Shown: positions 35,265 to 47,580 of the stretch, one piece after another
Layout of the letters: each line of letters begins with the position of its first letter
Numbering within the stretch: position 1 is the stretch's first letter
Assembly (NCBI GenBank): GCA_016490735.1
Contig: JAEMWC010000001.1
Span: 3,821,001-3,885,000, forward strand
Length of the DNA stretch: 64,000 nt
Source of the DNA: Pachyseris speciosa
Taxonomy: Eukaryota; Cnidaria; Anthozoa; Scleractinia; Pachyseridae
Direction of reading: 5' to 3'
Translations under genes and position numbers: made by a program
The notes under the pieces: model-generated
The model's input: only the letters and a program-made list of their open reading frames with translations
What the model was told of the DNA's origin: nothing
The model's database searches: none

Positions 35265-35383
35265 GTTATTTACCTGTTCCTCGGGGTATGTGATATAATT
35301 CACCTGGCACCGCCCCTCGGGCTACGCCCTTGGGGCGATACCAGGTGAATATATCACATACCCCCTTCTTCCAGGTAAATAAC
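35265..35383. mobile_element. Hairpin MITE
   Basis: Arms GTTATTTACCTG.TCC...GGGTATGTGATATA.TTCACCTGG and their complement (ending GGTAAATAAC) enclose a GC-rich loop (CTCGGGCTACGCC). Arms of about 50 bp with few mismatches. Confidence 0.75.
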
Positions 35384-35599
35384 CCTCACATGTACATAAA
35401 CATTAAAAGTGGGAAGGGATTACTGGAAAGATTCAAGTCAAAACAAAAAACAGTTAATTATAACCATTCAATCATTAAGTGTAGTCAACGCTATTTTTGT
35501 AAAATATGAAAAAACTATTACTTGTAACAGTGAATGGTGTCTTACAAACCAACCTTAAAAAATCAATGAGTTTGGATATGAAAATGTGTAAGTCTGGAT

Positions 35600-37757
35600 A
35601 TGGAAATTATGGCTTCTTTCGCCAATTCTTTTGTAAGAACCAACACCAAAGCCCTATCACCACTGCTTGAAGAATTGGCCTTGAAGGAATACAGAACAGA
35701 AATAGACCCCATAACAGAAGCACCAGTGAAAACATTTGTTAATCTGGGGACACAAACGGTATCCCTGGGCTGGACTGTTGCAGAATAAATGCCTGAGAGA
35801 CTATGACGAAATGTCGCCCTAGATCACACCTACAGTCGAAAACCAAAGCTGGATGCTGACCCGAAGAATGTAGCAACAAAGGTAGGGCCCAACTCCCTGC
35901 AAGTTGAAGCCAATTTGCCGGAGCTGTCTGATGAGTCTGACGAGGAATGGTGCGATGACATTGATGACACAAGCTCAATCGGTTGCTGTGATACCTCAGA
36001 TGAAGATTCTGATGATGAAAACGTTGATTTCTCTCATCACCCAAGTAGTAACTGGCTTGCAGAAAGCAAAGAGTCGAGTAAGGAGAGCTAGTCAACTGTT
36101 TTTGACAGCTGCTTAAAGCAGTTACTTCAATTTGCAGGAAGTGTGGCGCAATTGTAAATAATGCTTATATCATGCAGAGAAGCAATTTGATTTGTGTAAT
36201 CACCGAATGCAACGCTGGCCGCATTGAGTCTTGGTTTTCTCAACCATTTACAAAAGGGAGGCAGCGGGAAATCTTATTTGCAGTGGCGGAATCCCCTTTA
36301 CAGGGAATCACTTTGCTGGAGTTAGTGCTGTTATGAGTGCTTGCAGTATCAGATTTTTTGAGAAGGGGCACTTTTACTATATTCAAAGGAAGTACCTTTG
36401 GCCAGTTGTTAACAACCATTACCTTATCCAGCAGACAGAGGTTCTTCAGTCATTGAGAGGACAACATCTGGTGCTTGCTGGCGACGGGTGATGTGACAGC
36501 CCAGTTCACAATGCAAAGTATGAAACGTACAGCGTGATGGAAGTGACGACAGCAAAGATCATAGATTTTTCCGTTGTGCAAGTATTGGAAGTTGCTAACT
36601 CCAACGCTATTGGGAAGAAGGGGCTAAAGAGGTGCCTGGAATTCTTAAAGAGAGATGGCCAAGTAATCCACTTGCTAGCAACAGACACTTGTGTAACATT
36701 TAATTCCGGCAGTTACACTAATGTCGTTAGCTACCCCGTCGAATTCCAAAAGTAACCCCTCCCTCCCACAAAAAGCTCGCCCCTAAATTGTACGTTGTGT
36801 CTGCAAAGGCTTTACAATTACAGCGCAGATTAACCAATGAGATAAGCATGTGGAGAAACAGTCAGCTGATGAAAATACATGAGTGTTTTACACTACCGGT
36901 GATCCATGTTTTCTCTTATTAATAAAACGAGCGAGGGATGACGAAACACGCACAAAAATTGTTCCACCACGAATTGGTGTTCAGTTGTACCGTGAGAAAT
37001 AATGTCCTAATGAAAATTTTACATTGCTTTATGTTAATCGCGTGCGAAGTTTTCATTTTGTTGAGCTCGCGCTGTTTCAGATTTGAACGTTTGTCATGAC
37101 CTGCACTGAAACTGAGCTAAATTTGGTTAAATGTCAATCCGATTCCGTGCTCTTGTGGTCTTAATATTCGACGGAACACTACATTAAGACCCTATAAAAG
37201 GCGTACGTTTGAACTTTAGCAGATCTCCCTTTCACTTGGCCATGCGAGATCTGGGTACGAGATTAAGTCAATCATTGCGAGCATAGCGAACTTACCAATG
37301 AATAGAAGAGAAACAAGGTATGGCTTCCAATTGGATCTCCTGCACACAACGCTTTAAAGGAAGTGGCATGGAAACCTAAACTCCTGAAAACTCCTCTGTC
37401 TCCTGGCCGATTTTGTTCAAACTGGATGTCTAGAGGTCTTTGATGGCTCGATGTCAAAGAAATACATAAGCAAGTCACATCATTATTCTCACAACGGCAT
37501 GGTTAGCAGAACGCAGCTTGCTGTCATTGCTCACAACTGCAATGTGAGGAGAGGGGTGGCGACCACTACCTCTGGAGAACTGCGTTACAAATGTGTCCAT
37601 CCAAATTAAAGCTACAGAATAAGTGGAAGACATACCAGCTTATCCACGATCTTCTCAGTGATGTAATTTTGCTGAACAAGGTGGAGATTGATGTTCCCCC
37701 TCTTGAAAGGCCACACCTTCCACAAAATACTGCCTTAAATCACAGTGGAAACAAATA
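35600..37757 (+). pseudogene. Decayed second transposase of the 'GDGRCDSP' (Kolobok-like) type
   Basis: The N-terminal part has VKTFVNLGTQTVS (about 35735) and, in another frame, acidic ELSDESDEEWCDDIDD, then SCLKQLLQFCRKCGAIV (about 36105). The catalytic core starts LAGDG followed by TGA (36489) where Arg is expected, then CDSP..NAKY..YSVME, VVQVLEVANSNAIGKKG and LLATDT (about 36686). The C-terminal part begins about 37270 (CEHSELTNE, LPIGSPAHNALKEV, CLEVFDGSMSKKY, MVSRTQLAVIAHNCNV, SGELRYKCV) and ends with a basic VEIDVPPLERP-type tail in a shifted frame. The middle of the core, with the DxWH region, is missing between 36755 and 37270. It is related to the transposase at 19.2-23.4 kb by motif order but diverged. 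Confidence 0.72.
36756..37269. other. Unrelated stretch inside the decayed transposase
   Basis: Separates the core from the C-terminal part. No TIRs or coding sequence were identified, so it may be an old insertion replacing a deleted middle. Confidence 0.35.
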
Positions 37758-38479
37758 AGACATCATAGCAGGGCATGTGTCAAGATTTCAATAAATTTTT
37801 GCACACTGAATATAGAAATCTTGTCAAAAAAGTATTACAAATGACAGTGTGTTGCAACATTGTGTTGCCAGATAAACAGTACTTGTACTTAATACTTGAG
37901 TGTATTTAGTTGGAAAACAGGCAAAACATTCACTTGGAATACATTTTCTTTCCTTGAACATTTACAAGTATTCTTACACGCGTTCTGGCCAATAGAGGGA
38001 GAGATAAGAATATCAAAAAAGAACAAATACAAAAACGAACAACTGACCTTCATTTGAGATTGACTTAGAATTTGTTTTAATTTGCATAGCATTTCTTTAG
38101 TTTCATGGTTGAAATAATATTTTTATTACATTTTTTAACAATTCGTATCGTTCGCAAAACATGGCGGAAAACATTGAGGGATCTAGTTAGTCTGGAAATA
38201 AAGACAATTGAGAGGTATGGTATTGCAAGACAATGGCAATGGACACATATTACGCAGTGAAGCATCTCCCAGTTCGACTCCATGTACATCTACTACAGCA
38301 ACTGGTATGTTTTCAGAGCACCGTCGATTGTTTGGCAATGCAGTTGTATGTGCCAACAGTCGAGTCCGCCAAATAGCAGCAGCAATGTGCTTCAGTCCAC
38401 TTTCTTCTGGAGCAACCCAAACAACAACAAGCACAGGAAGGAAAACGTCACGTAGAACAGCTGGAGGAGGATTTGCTTA
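37758..38479. other. No confident feature
   Basis: A Ser/Thr-rich open frame (38208-38480) directly precedes the HECT-type fragment and may be its decayed 5' exon, because it ends with TAGTGA just before the recognisable part. Otherwise nothing. Confidence 0.35.
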
Positions 38480-39980
38480 GTGACACCAATGGAGTCAAAA
38501 CCTCTGTTGTTTGGCAAATATAGATGCTTGTAAAATACCCACTGTGGAAGACAGGACAACACTGAGGACTGCAGGTCTGGGTGAAAAGGAAATGACGCTC
38601 GAGAAATGCTGGTCTGCGAGTCGTTTGCACGAGAACCTATCAGAAACATTCACCAATCTTAAGGATGGTGGAGGGTATGCATTTTTACGAACTGATGGTC
38701 GGTCAACTTCACGGTTGGTGCTTATACCCGGTTCAAAGGTAGAGGGTTATAGTGTTAAGTACCTGAAAGACAACTTGAATCAAGCAACTGCTTACATCCG
38801 CCCACTACAGAACGATCTCTCGTTGGCTCCTTTAGGAGGCTATGAAGTTGGAATGATGGTAAGTCGATAAATCTCAGTCAAGATGGCCGCCATGTTGGTT
38901 TTCCTATTATCATGAAAACTCAGGGGGGCAGACAACTAAACTAGAGAGATTTCAATGTATCTTTTAGCCATCTAGATTAATTATCTCACGTTCATTGCAT
39001 GTTTACAGTCTTAGCAGTAAAACAGAACGATTAAACGAGTTACTTTGATGTTTTGTGGAGAAAAATGCACAGCTAATGCAGTAAAGAACGAAAATTGTAC
39101 AAGGCAAGTCAAATAAATTACATTTTGATAATAAGGATTAAATTTGTAATAAATCTCACACATAACCTTGATGACTGGGGGACTTTTTAATATTGCATCA
39201 CTTGATTTGTTTTCCTTATACGCTGATATTCCAATGGAGGAATGTAAGCAATGTGGATTTTTTTCTCCATGAGTGATTTACGAGAACACCTTGCAAATTG
39301 CAATCAGATGTAAGTGGTCTCCACTTTTTGCTGGGGCCATTTTATTTGTTGTTTTTTGTTCCAATTATATATATATATATATAATAAAACAATAGTGTTC
39401 AGTGGGCAGTCATTGGTTGAGGTCACACAGAGGCTTTTTCTATAGTTAAATGCTCTTACTACAGTAAATGAAGATAAACAAAAGTTAACTCTGGTAAAGT
39501 GAGCTTGTTGACTTAGACAATAGCCAGATGGCCACTTGTCTCAGTTCGTCAATTAAACGGAAATTTGATAACAAAAATATATATGCCTAATATATGCCCA
39601 GACATTTCTCTTCTATTTGCGTGACTTTCACCTAGGAATTTTTTCTTCGCATATTGCACCATGGAGTCTGAACGAGTAATTGTTTCATTTGTTGCTATTT
39701 TCCTATCGCTATCCAGAAAGTTCGCTGGTCAAGATTCGTCGCCTTGCAAATCTATTTTCTTTGTAACGTCAACGTGGAAAGCTAGAATGATTCGACTTAG
39801 GAGTGATTAACTTGTTTTATGATATCATTCAACTCTAGATCCAATCACAAAACAGGTTGAAAACTGAGAGTGGTAAACCAGTACAGATAAAAGATGGCTT
39901 GGTGCACGATGTTTCACAACCTCAATCAAGAGATGATGCAGAACCTGTAGCATCATCACCTGAACAAGACAGCCCATCAG
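38480..39980 (+). pseudogene. N-terminal fragment of a HECT/G2E3-like gene
   Basis: Two exons: about 38480-38858 (donor GTAAGT) and 39839-39980 (acceptor CTCTAG, donor GTACAG), joining in phase. Motifs: CCLANIDACKIPTVEDR, AGLGEKEMTLEK, GGGYAFLRT, GYSVKYLKDNL and AYIRPLQNDL. I recall the '..AGLGEK...GGFELLR...YIRPLQ.DL' layout as the N-terminal module of the HECT-type 'G2/M phase-specific E3 ligase-like' proteins repeated in coral and fish genomes. No HECT catalytic half follows: the next coding pieces belong to a different family. It is thus a second, truncated trace of the family whose catalytic half is at 56.5-57.6 kb. Confidence 0.55.
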
Positions 39981-40940
39981 GTACAGTGGCAAAGATAGAA
40001 TGTTCTCCTCACATGTTTATATACATCATGCATTGACAATTATTATGACTTACCTATAATTTGGACATAATAAATGATGGTAAAGAGCTGGAAGATGAGA
40101 GCTTTCTTATCCAAAAAGCTATCTACAAAGAATCTACTATGCACATATCCTGTGTGAAGCAAGTTTTCTAAATTTATCTGTTTATGTACAGTACCAGGAT
40201 TGACTTGATTATGAATGTATCATCAATGTCTTTTTGCGTACAGTGCTGCTTGAAATTTTGTTTCCACTGAAAATGTTCTTTAACATTTGAAAATATTATT
40301 AGTAATACTGAATTCTTTTAGCTAGGGATAATTTATTGCCATTGCACCAGCCTTTACTCCCCCATGGAAGATAAGATCAACAACAGATACATGTACATGC
40401 ACATCACACCATGGTTTTGCTGGCTATTGTTTTGTTAAGTTTAACAAATTCTCAGACTCTTTGCTAGTAAGAAAGGCCAACAATATATGTAACATTTCTT
40501 TGCGAGGTAAGCTAAGAATTTGTTTTCTTCTGTTTTTAGCCTTACTGGTGACGGAGGTCACTGCAATGCTGTATGTGCAAAGTACTTTGATAAATCTGAG
40601 TAACAGATAAATGTCCGTCACATTCTTACAGCCTTGTTTAATGTATTTAAATATGGCGTGTTATCAGGGTCAAAATAAAAAAGGTACACGCTTCGTTATG
40701 AATTTAAAATCATATGTTCCCTGTCATTTAATTCTGCAAACTTAAAGTTATTTTGCAGTTTGAATTGTGAATAAAAGTTACAATCGGGCATCATCGCTCC
40801 ATAGAAATATTGGCATCCGTCATTATTCCTAAAATAAAATGTTCCCCTGGCATTTCATCCTGCTACAAAAAGTCCCATCTTTTCATTCTGAATTGTAAAT
40901 AAAAGCATTACTTAAACATTGATAAATACTTAATGTTGGA
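39981..40940. other. No gene seen
   Basis: AT-rich. A short (AT)n run lies upstream at 39368-39384. No domain found. Confidence 0.35.
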
Positions 40941-41621
40941 GATAAGATGCCAGACACAGGTGCCTTGCATCTTCCTAGTTTTTGGGACAAATCTATCATG
41001 TATGGCTACATGAAAGTTCACCTGGAAGATGACAGTAAAGAAGTAATCCATTAAAGTACTTTTTGCCAACTTTTAAGGGATTTGTTTCCTCATGTGAAAA
41101 TACCAAAGGTGAATTGAAAAAGAGTAAAAGCTACATTTGACGTTTGATTATGGAAATACTGGCCATCTTTTAACCCGCGATCAGACATTCTTTAGTAGGC
41201 AGCGTGAAAAAAGCCCAAAAAGGATGCCTGTTCACGTCATAGATTAACAAGGTTTCATCTTATAGGTAAATCGTTTCACACGATGTAATTATTGTACTAT
41301 TTTGGGCAAGGAAAAGTGAAGGGCGAGGAAAAGTGAAGAGCAAGAGACAGGGATGTGCGAAAGTACTTGGATCATCTTTCTGAGTTCCGCAATGACCTAC
41401 AAATGTACGTTTTATTTTCCCGCTTGATATTGTGTGTACAAACACATGTCAAAGGGCAGTAGTGTGGTATATGTATAAGAAAATCCTTTCATCCCAAAGA
41501 AGAAGGGTAGTGACTGAGTCATGGCAGCTGGGTGCCCAAGCTGAAGGCAGGACTTGACTACTGTATTGTTATCCAACATTCTGGTGAAAACCACAAAACA
41601 TTTTTACTGTTTCTCTTTTAA

Positions 41622-42611
41622 CCCCTTATCTGTCCAATTGTTTACGTCTTTTTCGCAAATTTTCTGAGGTTAGGAGGTCAAGACGACCTGGCTATTCCAT
41701 ACCATGGAGATTTTGCTGGTCCGCAACACTGAAGGCTCTATCTTTGTTGTCACACTTGTCATTCTAGCTGTCGTTTATTATTAAATGATCACTGTGGCTA
41801 CAATTCGTTAAGTATTTGATTTATGAGTATGTATATCGAGCCATTTTCCACCTCAGAAACCCCCTGCCTGGCATCATAAAGCTGGGTTGAAGGGTAAAGG
41901 CAATCCTTTGAAAGAAAACAGAGGTACATGTAAGAAACAATTTCACATGAAGTGAGCCGCTGAAAGTATTCGAGCGAGTCATGGCAATTCGAGGAGTGAA
42001 GTTGTCTTTAGCCGTTTTGTGAGTGGATTCCAGTACCTGGCATGGCAATTTTGGCCAGTTTTGACTTTGAATTTAATTGGTGCAATGTTTTGTCAGCAGG
42101 ACCAGGTGGCTCGACACTGAAATGGAAATTGGCGGTCTTCCATGTCGCCATTATCCAAGAAACACCCAGAATTCCATTGGGTCACAAAGGTGAAAATTAC
42201 AGACCGGTGAGTGCAAGTGAAATAAAAAGCGTGATCTACATCGCACTAAACAAGTGAGAAGGAAAATGTGGAACATATTTCAAGAAGTGGAGTCAAAGTC
42301 TGCTGGCAATGTAGACTTTTAGCTTCAAAAGATATTTTTGTCCGAAAAACTTCAAGGCATAGTTTCTTAGTTTTGGTGTCATCAAAAGGCATCCAAAGCC
42401 AACATTTTTGGTTTTGCAACAAAATAAACGGTAATATTCAATGAAAATTGGGTGTTTTGGTCAATTTACGGAGTGATAAACGCTACATATGTGAGCATTT
42501 GGCAACGACAATGATTTACTTCAACCATAGTCAGGGATTTGGGAAAGTTGCAGGTTTTCAAAGGACTAACGGTGTTTATGACAGAAAAATCCGTGTTTGA
42601 CAGATAAAGGG
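41622..42611. mobile_element. Non-autonomous piggyBac-like element (TTAA)
   Basis: CCCCTTATCTGTC at 41622 is mirrored by GACAGATAAAGGG ending at 42611, with one mismatch. TTAA flanks both ends (41618-41621 and 42612-42615). A CCC-type tip after TTAA is the piggyBac signature. 990 bp with no transposase; it lies in an intron of the GMDQ-type gene. Confidence 0.78.
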
Positions 42612-42882
42612 TTAAGAAATTGAATATGTATGTTATGCTTTGTCTTCCTGCAATACAAATGTTATTCTCGTCTATAGCTGTCATAAAGCGAAGTATACAT
42701 CTCAACTTTGTTTTCTCAGGAAAGAAAGAAAAGTATCTTACCATCACAGAGAAAAAAGCAAAGAAGTACCCACATGACTTTGCCTGTATTTCCCAGAATG
42801 GAATGGACCAGGGAAAGCTTCTCCTACCTCGTTTAGTTGCCAGTGCAAGAAAGTTGTGCACTCACATGACTGGTGTCCTTAA

Positions 42883-44225
42883 AGGCCCATTATCACCCTT
42901 GATGCATCGCGCACCGCAACTGCTAATTCTGGAATTTCATGTAAGGAAATTACTCAGACTTCGAAGCTCTTCTTTTGTCGCATCGTGGACAAATCTCCAA
43001 ACTTATGGCCATAAATATGTTCTCTATTTATTGTTCTTCATTTTCCTTGTATTATTTTGAAAATATTTTGCATGTATCTAAATTTTAACCGGTTTAAAGT
43101 CAAGAGTTAATATGGGAAAAGTCGACAGTGGTAACTTTGCAGCATTGTTTTGTTGGCCAAGTGAGGTTCAAGGAGGAGGATTTACAGAGACTCGTTGTTC
43201 AAGTTTGGTGCTTTTTACCTCGGAGCTTTCATGAATTTGCTGAGCTTGTTGGAGCCAACTTACTGAGATACTCTGGCAGTGACCACCCCTAGTGTCTGTC
43301 TTAAGTTGATATATCAAATTTACGGGGGCACTCAAAACTCAACTTCATTAATTGTAAACTGCGTTATAAGCAGTCTGGCAAAGTCCCCCGGCCAGTGTTG
43401 TAATGCGCATTTGAATATTGCATAGAAAATGGGCAATATAAATGTGATATATTATTATTATTATATTATCTGAAAACTGATTTCATGGCGAGTATTAAAA
43501 ATGATACGTGTCTGGCTAAATGTTATCCACGTGTTTGATGTTTTACCTCAAGGTCAGTTTGTGTAATGGGTTCTGCAGCCTTGGTCATCTCTTCAGTGTT
43601 TTTAATCTAACTTGTCGCTAAGTCTTTTTATCGACTTTTATTTTTATGCCCTATCGGGCATTCTTGTTTAATGTTCAACCAGTTCGCAGCTTCCCCAAAC
43701 TGCGTGATAATTAATTTTTCTTTCTTGTTGCCAACATCCTGGCTCAGTGATGGATGAGGGCTACACCGCTTTTGTTTCCTCCCGTGTTTTAATGCGGAGT
43801 TCAACTTTTTCCTCCTTTTGTCTAGCTGCATGGTCGACTGTATTTTTCTTACTGCAAATTTGAAACCATTCACTGACAATAAATATTTCCAAATGAAGAA
43901 TGATCCTCGCATGCACAATAAATATTTTCTTGTGGATACTTTGGCACCATCCTCAGCACATAATCAGCGAGTTATATCAATAATGGATTGTTCAATACTT
44001 TGCTGTTTTGATTTTAATCCTGTGAACGGATTGTTCACAGTTTCAATGAAGAAATATGCAAGTTGAATTTGTGGCCATTTGCTTTGTGAAACTGGGGACA
44101 AGCGACAACTCCATGTGATGAACTGGATCAAAAGCGTGATAAAAATAATTGACCAATCAGTGACAATGGCGCGATTTCAAAACAAAAACAAATGACCGCG
44201 TTGGATCAAGGGTGATAATGGGCCT
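42883..44225. mobile_element. Non-autonomous TTAA element inside the GMDQ-type exon
   Basis: AGGCCCATTATCACCCTTGA at 42883 is mirrored by TCAAGGGTGATAATGGGCCT ending at 44225. TTAA flanks both (42879-42882 and 44226-44229). Removing it rejoins the interrupted exon in frame. 1343 bp, no coding sequence recognised; internal ATT repeats near 43450. Confidence 0.88.
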
Positions 44226-44426
44226 TTAATCATGGAAGAACACCAAAAGGCTACTTTGATTTGTTCCAGTTTCCTGATGATGCAAATCTTACCATAAATA
44301 TATTATTACTTGAGTTGGAAAGCATGGGAGATGACTTGCCTGATACCTTGTACCTGCTAATGGACAACTGCTGGAGGGAAAAAATTTGTGTTAAACTTCC
44401 CTGCAATCCTTGTAATAAAACTTGAC

Positions 44427-45924
44427 ATTTTTAGTCGTGGATACGTGAAGCGTAGAAACAACTGTTGTTCGGGGTCAGAATATGCAAGTTTGTCACTCAC
44501 TCAGATGTAATCAAATCGACATGTCAACGGCAGACCAATAGATATCGATTTTCCGAAATATTGCCAGAATACCTCTATCGACTTACCGAAATAATTTCTA
44601 AGGAGCAACAGTCGAACCGAGGAACAGAATGACAAAAAGTAAAGTAAAGTAACTTTATTTCAGCTCGGACCAAATGAGTAAAAGGCAAAAGGAACGTTCA
44701 AGTAAACAGCCGAAGGCAAAATAAATTATAAACAATATTCCATCACAAGTTAGTGCAGCTTCTCCCACGTTCAACCAATTTACAATCGTTCGAAAAAATA
44801 TACAAGCCGTTTAACCCAAGATATTTTCCAAGTGTGCACAGGAATTGACGACGGAAACTTTTGACACAGATATAGCTGCACTTGCGAAGCCATTTTCAGT
44901 GTGGGAAATAATATTCTAATGAAAACAATGCAATCTAAAATTAAATTATATTTGAGTGGCACCATCGCGTCTAGCCACAACATAAATTTCCTTGAAATAC
45001 TCTTTGTTTTAACTAAATGCGCCATTTTTTCAGAAAAGTTTTGAATGAAACTTGTTCACTTTAATATCCAAAAGCATGGCATCAATGATTTTTAAGAAAA
45101 CGGCCAGCAAATGTTGCATTCCACACCGGCAGTAAAAAGCGTAATTTGCATAAATTATATCAAATTTCAGTTGCATACAGCTTTGTGTGACAATTTGTGT
45201 GTGTACAGCTTCGTGTGAAATTGTCCTTTTGCTGATATTTATCCAACCATACGGACAAGAAAGAAACCTGTTCAGCTTTCAAAAGGAACACATTTTTTTA
45301 ACTCCCACAATAATCCCTACCTCGATAAGTCATCCAAACGTGTATATATAATATGCTTCCTGTGGTTAAATTGTGTTAAGCTCATGAGCTAAAAAATTGA
45401 TGCTCAAAAGAGCTGGACGTTTAAACGCATTAAAAAGTTGTTTAAACACTTTCAGAAAGAGTTTTCACGCGTTTAAACTAGTTAAAATGCCGTTTTCTTG
45501 AGTCACCTTGGCTTAATCCTCCTTATCGCAAATAGGGTCACATATCCAAGACTTCTTCACAGTTGTACTTTGGTTGTAAAGGCAAACACACAATTATATT
45601 TTATGACACTGTATCAAATTTGAAATTCTGAGTATAAAAAAAACATGTTTTAATAAAGCATGCTACTTTACTTTAAATATTGGGCTTCCCCAAAACACTG
45701 ACCCCCACAGTTTACTGATCCCCTACTGACCCCCATACTGATCTCCTCTAAAATTCACTGTAAAACGTAAAACAACAAAATAAAAAATGAATTGAAGCTG
45801 AATCAAGTTCATGGCTAAATTCTGGCTTACCTCAAATTTCAAAGATGGCGGAAACTTGGTCCAATGGAAAACCTGATTTTTCACAGTCATTACAAGTAAA
45901 CAAGTTCTCTTCTACGAAAAACCA
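44427..45924. other. No gene seen
   Basis: A (AAGTA)-like simple stretch near 44635-44650 and AT-rich DNA. No domain or TIR was found. Confidence 0.35.
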
Positions 45925-46845
45925 CATCAATAACAACAACAACGAAGACAAAAAGCAAAGGAAACAGTTGGACATAAGCAGACACAGAAACCAGAAGTCA
46001 AATCAATCTCTCTTGGTTTAAAATTCATTCCTACGAACACACCCACTAAAAATAAAATCTGACGGGAGCTATTGTGGGATTTTGAAGATTTTGCAAGGCA
46101 AATGCGCCTTAAATACATGTTCAATGGACAAAATAGGGAAATCCACCCTTTCTACGTTAAATCTAACTGGAACCCTTCAGCCCAACCATCAGTAAACCTC
46201 GAGAGCTACTTGGACGAGGTTAAATTACAACTTGCTGAAATACACATTACAAAGCCTAAACAAAACTTGTCACACAATGAACGGAAGCATTAAATGAACT
46301 AAAACAAAACCATCACATCAACCTAAAAAAGGCGGACAAGGGTAGCACTACTGTTGTCATTAATATAACTGACAAGATAAGAGAGGGTCAGACTCAAATC
46401 AACAACGAAAATAACTACAGTCCTCTCACAGATATAGCCCATGGTGAAAAAACACAGAGCAAGGGCTCGCACCTAATTACAAATCTACACCGTCAAAACA
46501 CATCGACGACATGACCAAAAAATGGCTTTCACAAACACCTTGCCAACCAAGAATACAAGAGTTCTACACTCTTACAAAAAATCACAAACCAACTCTTACA
46601 GGGAGACCAATCATCTCTGGTTTTGATGGACCAACAGAAAGAATTTCATCTTTTGTTGACACACTGCTTCAACCAATATCTAAGTCACAAAAGTCATACC
46701 TTAAAGAAACAACTGACTTTATAAACTTTATTGAAAACACAAAGGTTAAAAGCCGCACATTCCTTGTATCGATGGACGTCACAAGTCTCTACACAGATAT
46801 ACCACAAAACGAGGGTATTGACATAGTATGTAAAGCATACGATAA
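45925..46845 (+). pseudogene. Penelope-like reverse transcriptase, part 1
   Basis: Reads SLGLKFIPTNTPTKN, a TGA (about 46052), LWDFEDFARQMRLKYMF and LDEVKLQLAEIHITKP. After a slip near 46285, NLKKADKGSTTVVIN follows, then a stop (about 46512) and FYTLTKNHKP, GRPIISGFDGPTERISSFVD, LQPISKSQKSYLKETTDFI and LVSMDVTSLYTDIPQNEGI. These are the N-terminal and RT1-RT3 blocks of Penelope-like enzymes, including the first catalytic Asp in SMDVTSLYT. The frame then ends in foreign sequence at about 46845. Confidence 0.88.
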
Positions 46846-46954
46846 TTGCTTGGGCGAGGAATGCCGCCAGAATTTGAAAATGGGCTCCGTTTGTCTTCGT
46901 TGTCATCATCGAGTTTCATCCACAAAGCTCACTTCGGGCATGTCTGCACAAGCG

Positions 46955-47215
46955 CTAACTAGTAATGGTCATTTTGGAATAACTAAGCTATTTTTACCTA
47001 CTTAGCTATGCTGAATGACCGTGGCCTAGCAGTTATCGTAAGCGCTTGTAATGCAGATGTTTCAGATTCGACTCCTGCTAACGGCACCTTTTAAGTGTTA
47101 GAATTATTGTAAGATATAAATGGTTGAGCTGTAAAGCAATTTACTAGGGATATATGTTGATAGGGGTCTATTGATTTCTGATACACTGCAAAGAACCCTA
47201 GACACGAACTAATGA
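46955..47215 (+). mobile_element. tRNA-derived SINE, copy 1
   Basis: A-box-like TGGCCTAGCAGTTA (47022) and B-box-like GATTCGACTCC (47065) are about 43 bases apart, in a tRNA-like head. The body has TGGTTGAGCTGTAA.GCAATTT and ATATGTTGATAGGGGTCTA...GATACACTGCAAAGAA, shared with copy 2 at 49545. Confidence 0.6.
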
Positions 47216-47580
47216 ATGATGCCTGTTGTCACGTATCGGTAAACGTCGATTCACCTTGTGTCTTTGAAGTCTGAACAACTAATATGTTAAGATAAGTGTC
47301 CATACCAATGTTTCCAAGTTCAACAGCAAGAAGAAACCTTTTAACATGACCGAACTTAACTCCAGATGTTTTAAATTAGACTGCCATGTTTCCCCGTGGC
47401 TGCTCCATACTAAACTAATTTTGAGCGGTTGTACATTTTGTTGAATAACTCAAGTACGGGACATCACACACCCGAGACTTTGACAGATATATTTACTATT
47501 TTCAGTGGTCTTTCCCACTGTTTATAAGCTAGCTCGCATATTAATTAGCGTCACTTCACACGAGGAGTCGAACCGGTAGC

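Larger units (their letters stand above)
40941..44426 (+). pseudogene. Decayed 'GMDQ'-family transposase-like gene, hit twice by TTAA elements
   Basis: Readable pieces: TFCQLLRDLFPHVKIPKV (41060-41112), RKYLDHLSEFRNDLQM (about 41355-41400), then an exon from 42720 (YPHDFACISQNGMDQGK) to THMTGVL (42879). The same frame resumes at 44226 as HGRTPKGYFDLFQFP, DDANLTIN, LPDTLYLLMDNC and ends in shifted sequence near 44426. I recall 'GMDQSK...H.TG.L.HG...D.NLTI...LPDTLY.Q.DNC.RENKN' from many unnamed animal repeats. The Asp residues of GMDQ and DNC suit an RNase-H-type transposase, which is inference. Stops (for example 41058) show decay. Confidence 0.6.

Noticed and set aside
46511..47005. Single 164-residue protein across 46845
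   Set aside because: The last part is translated from the inserted DNA and the SINE, not from the Penelope enzyme.
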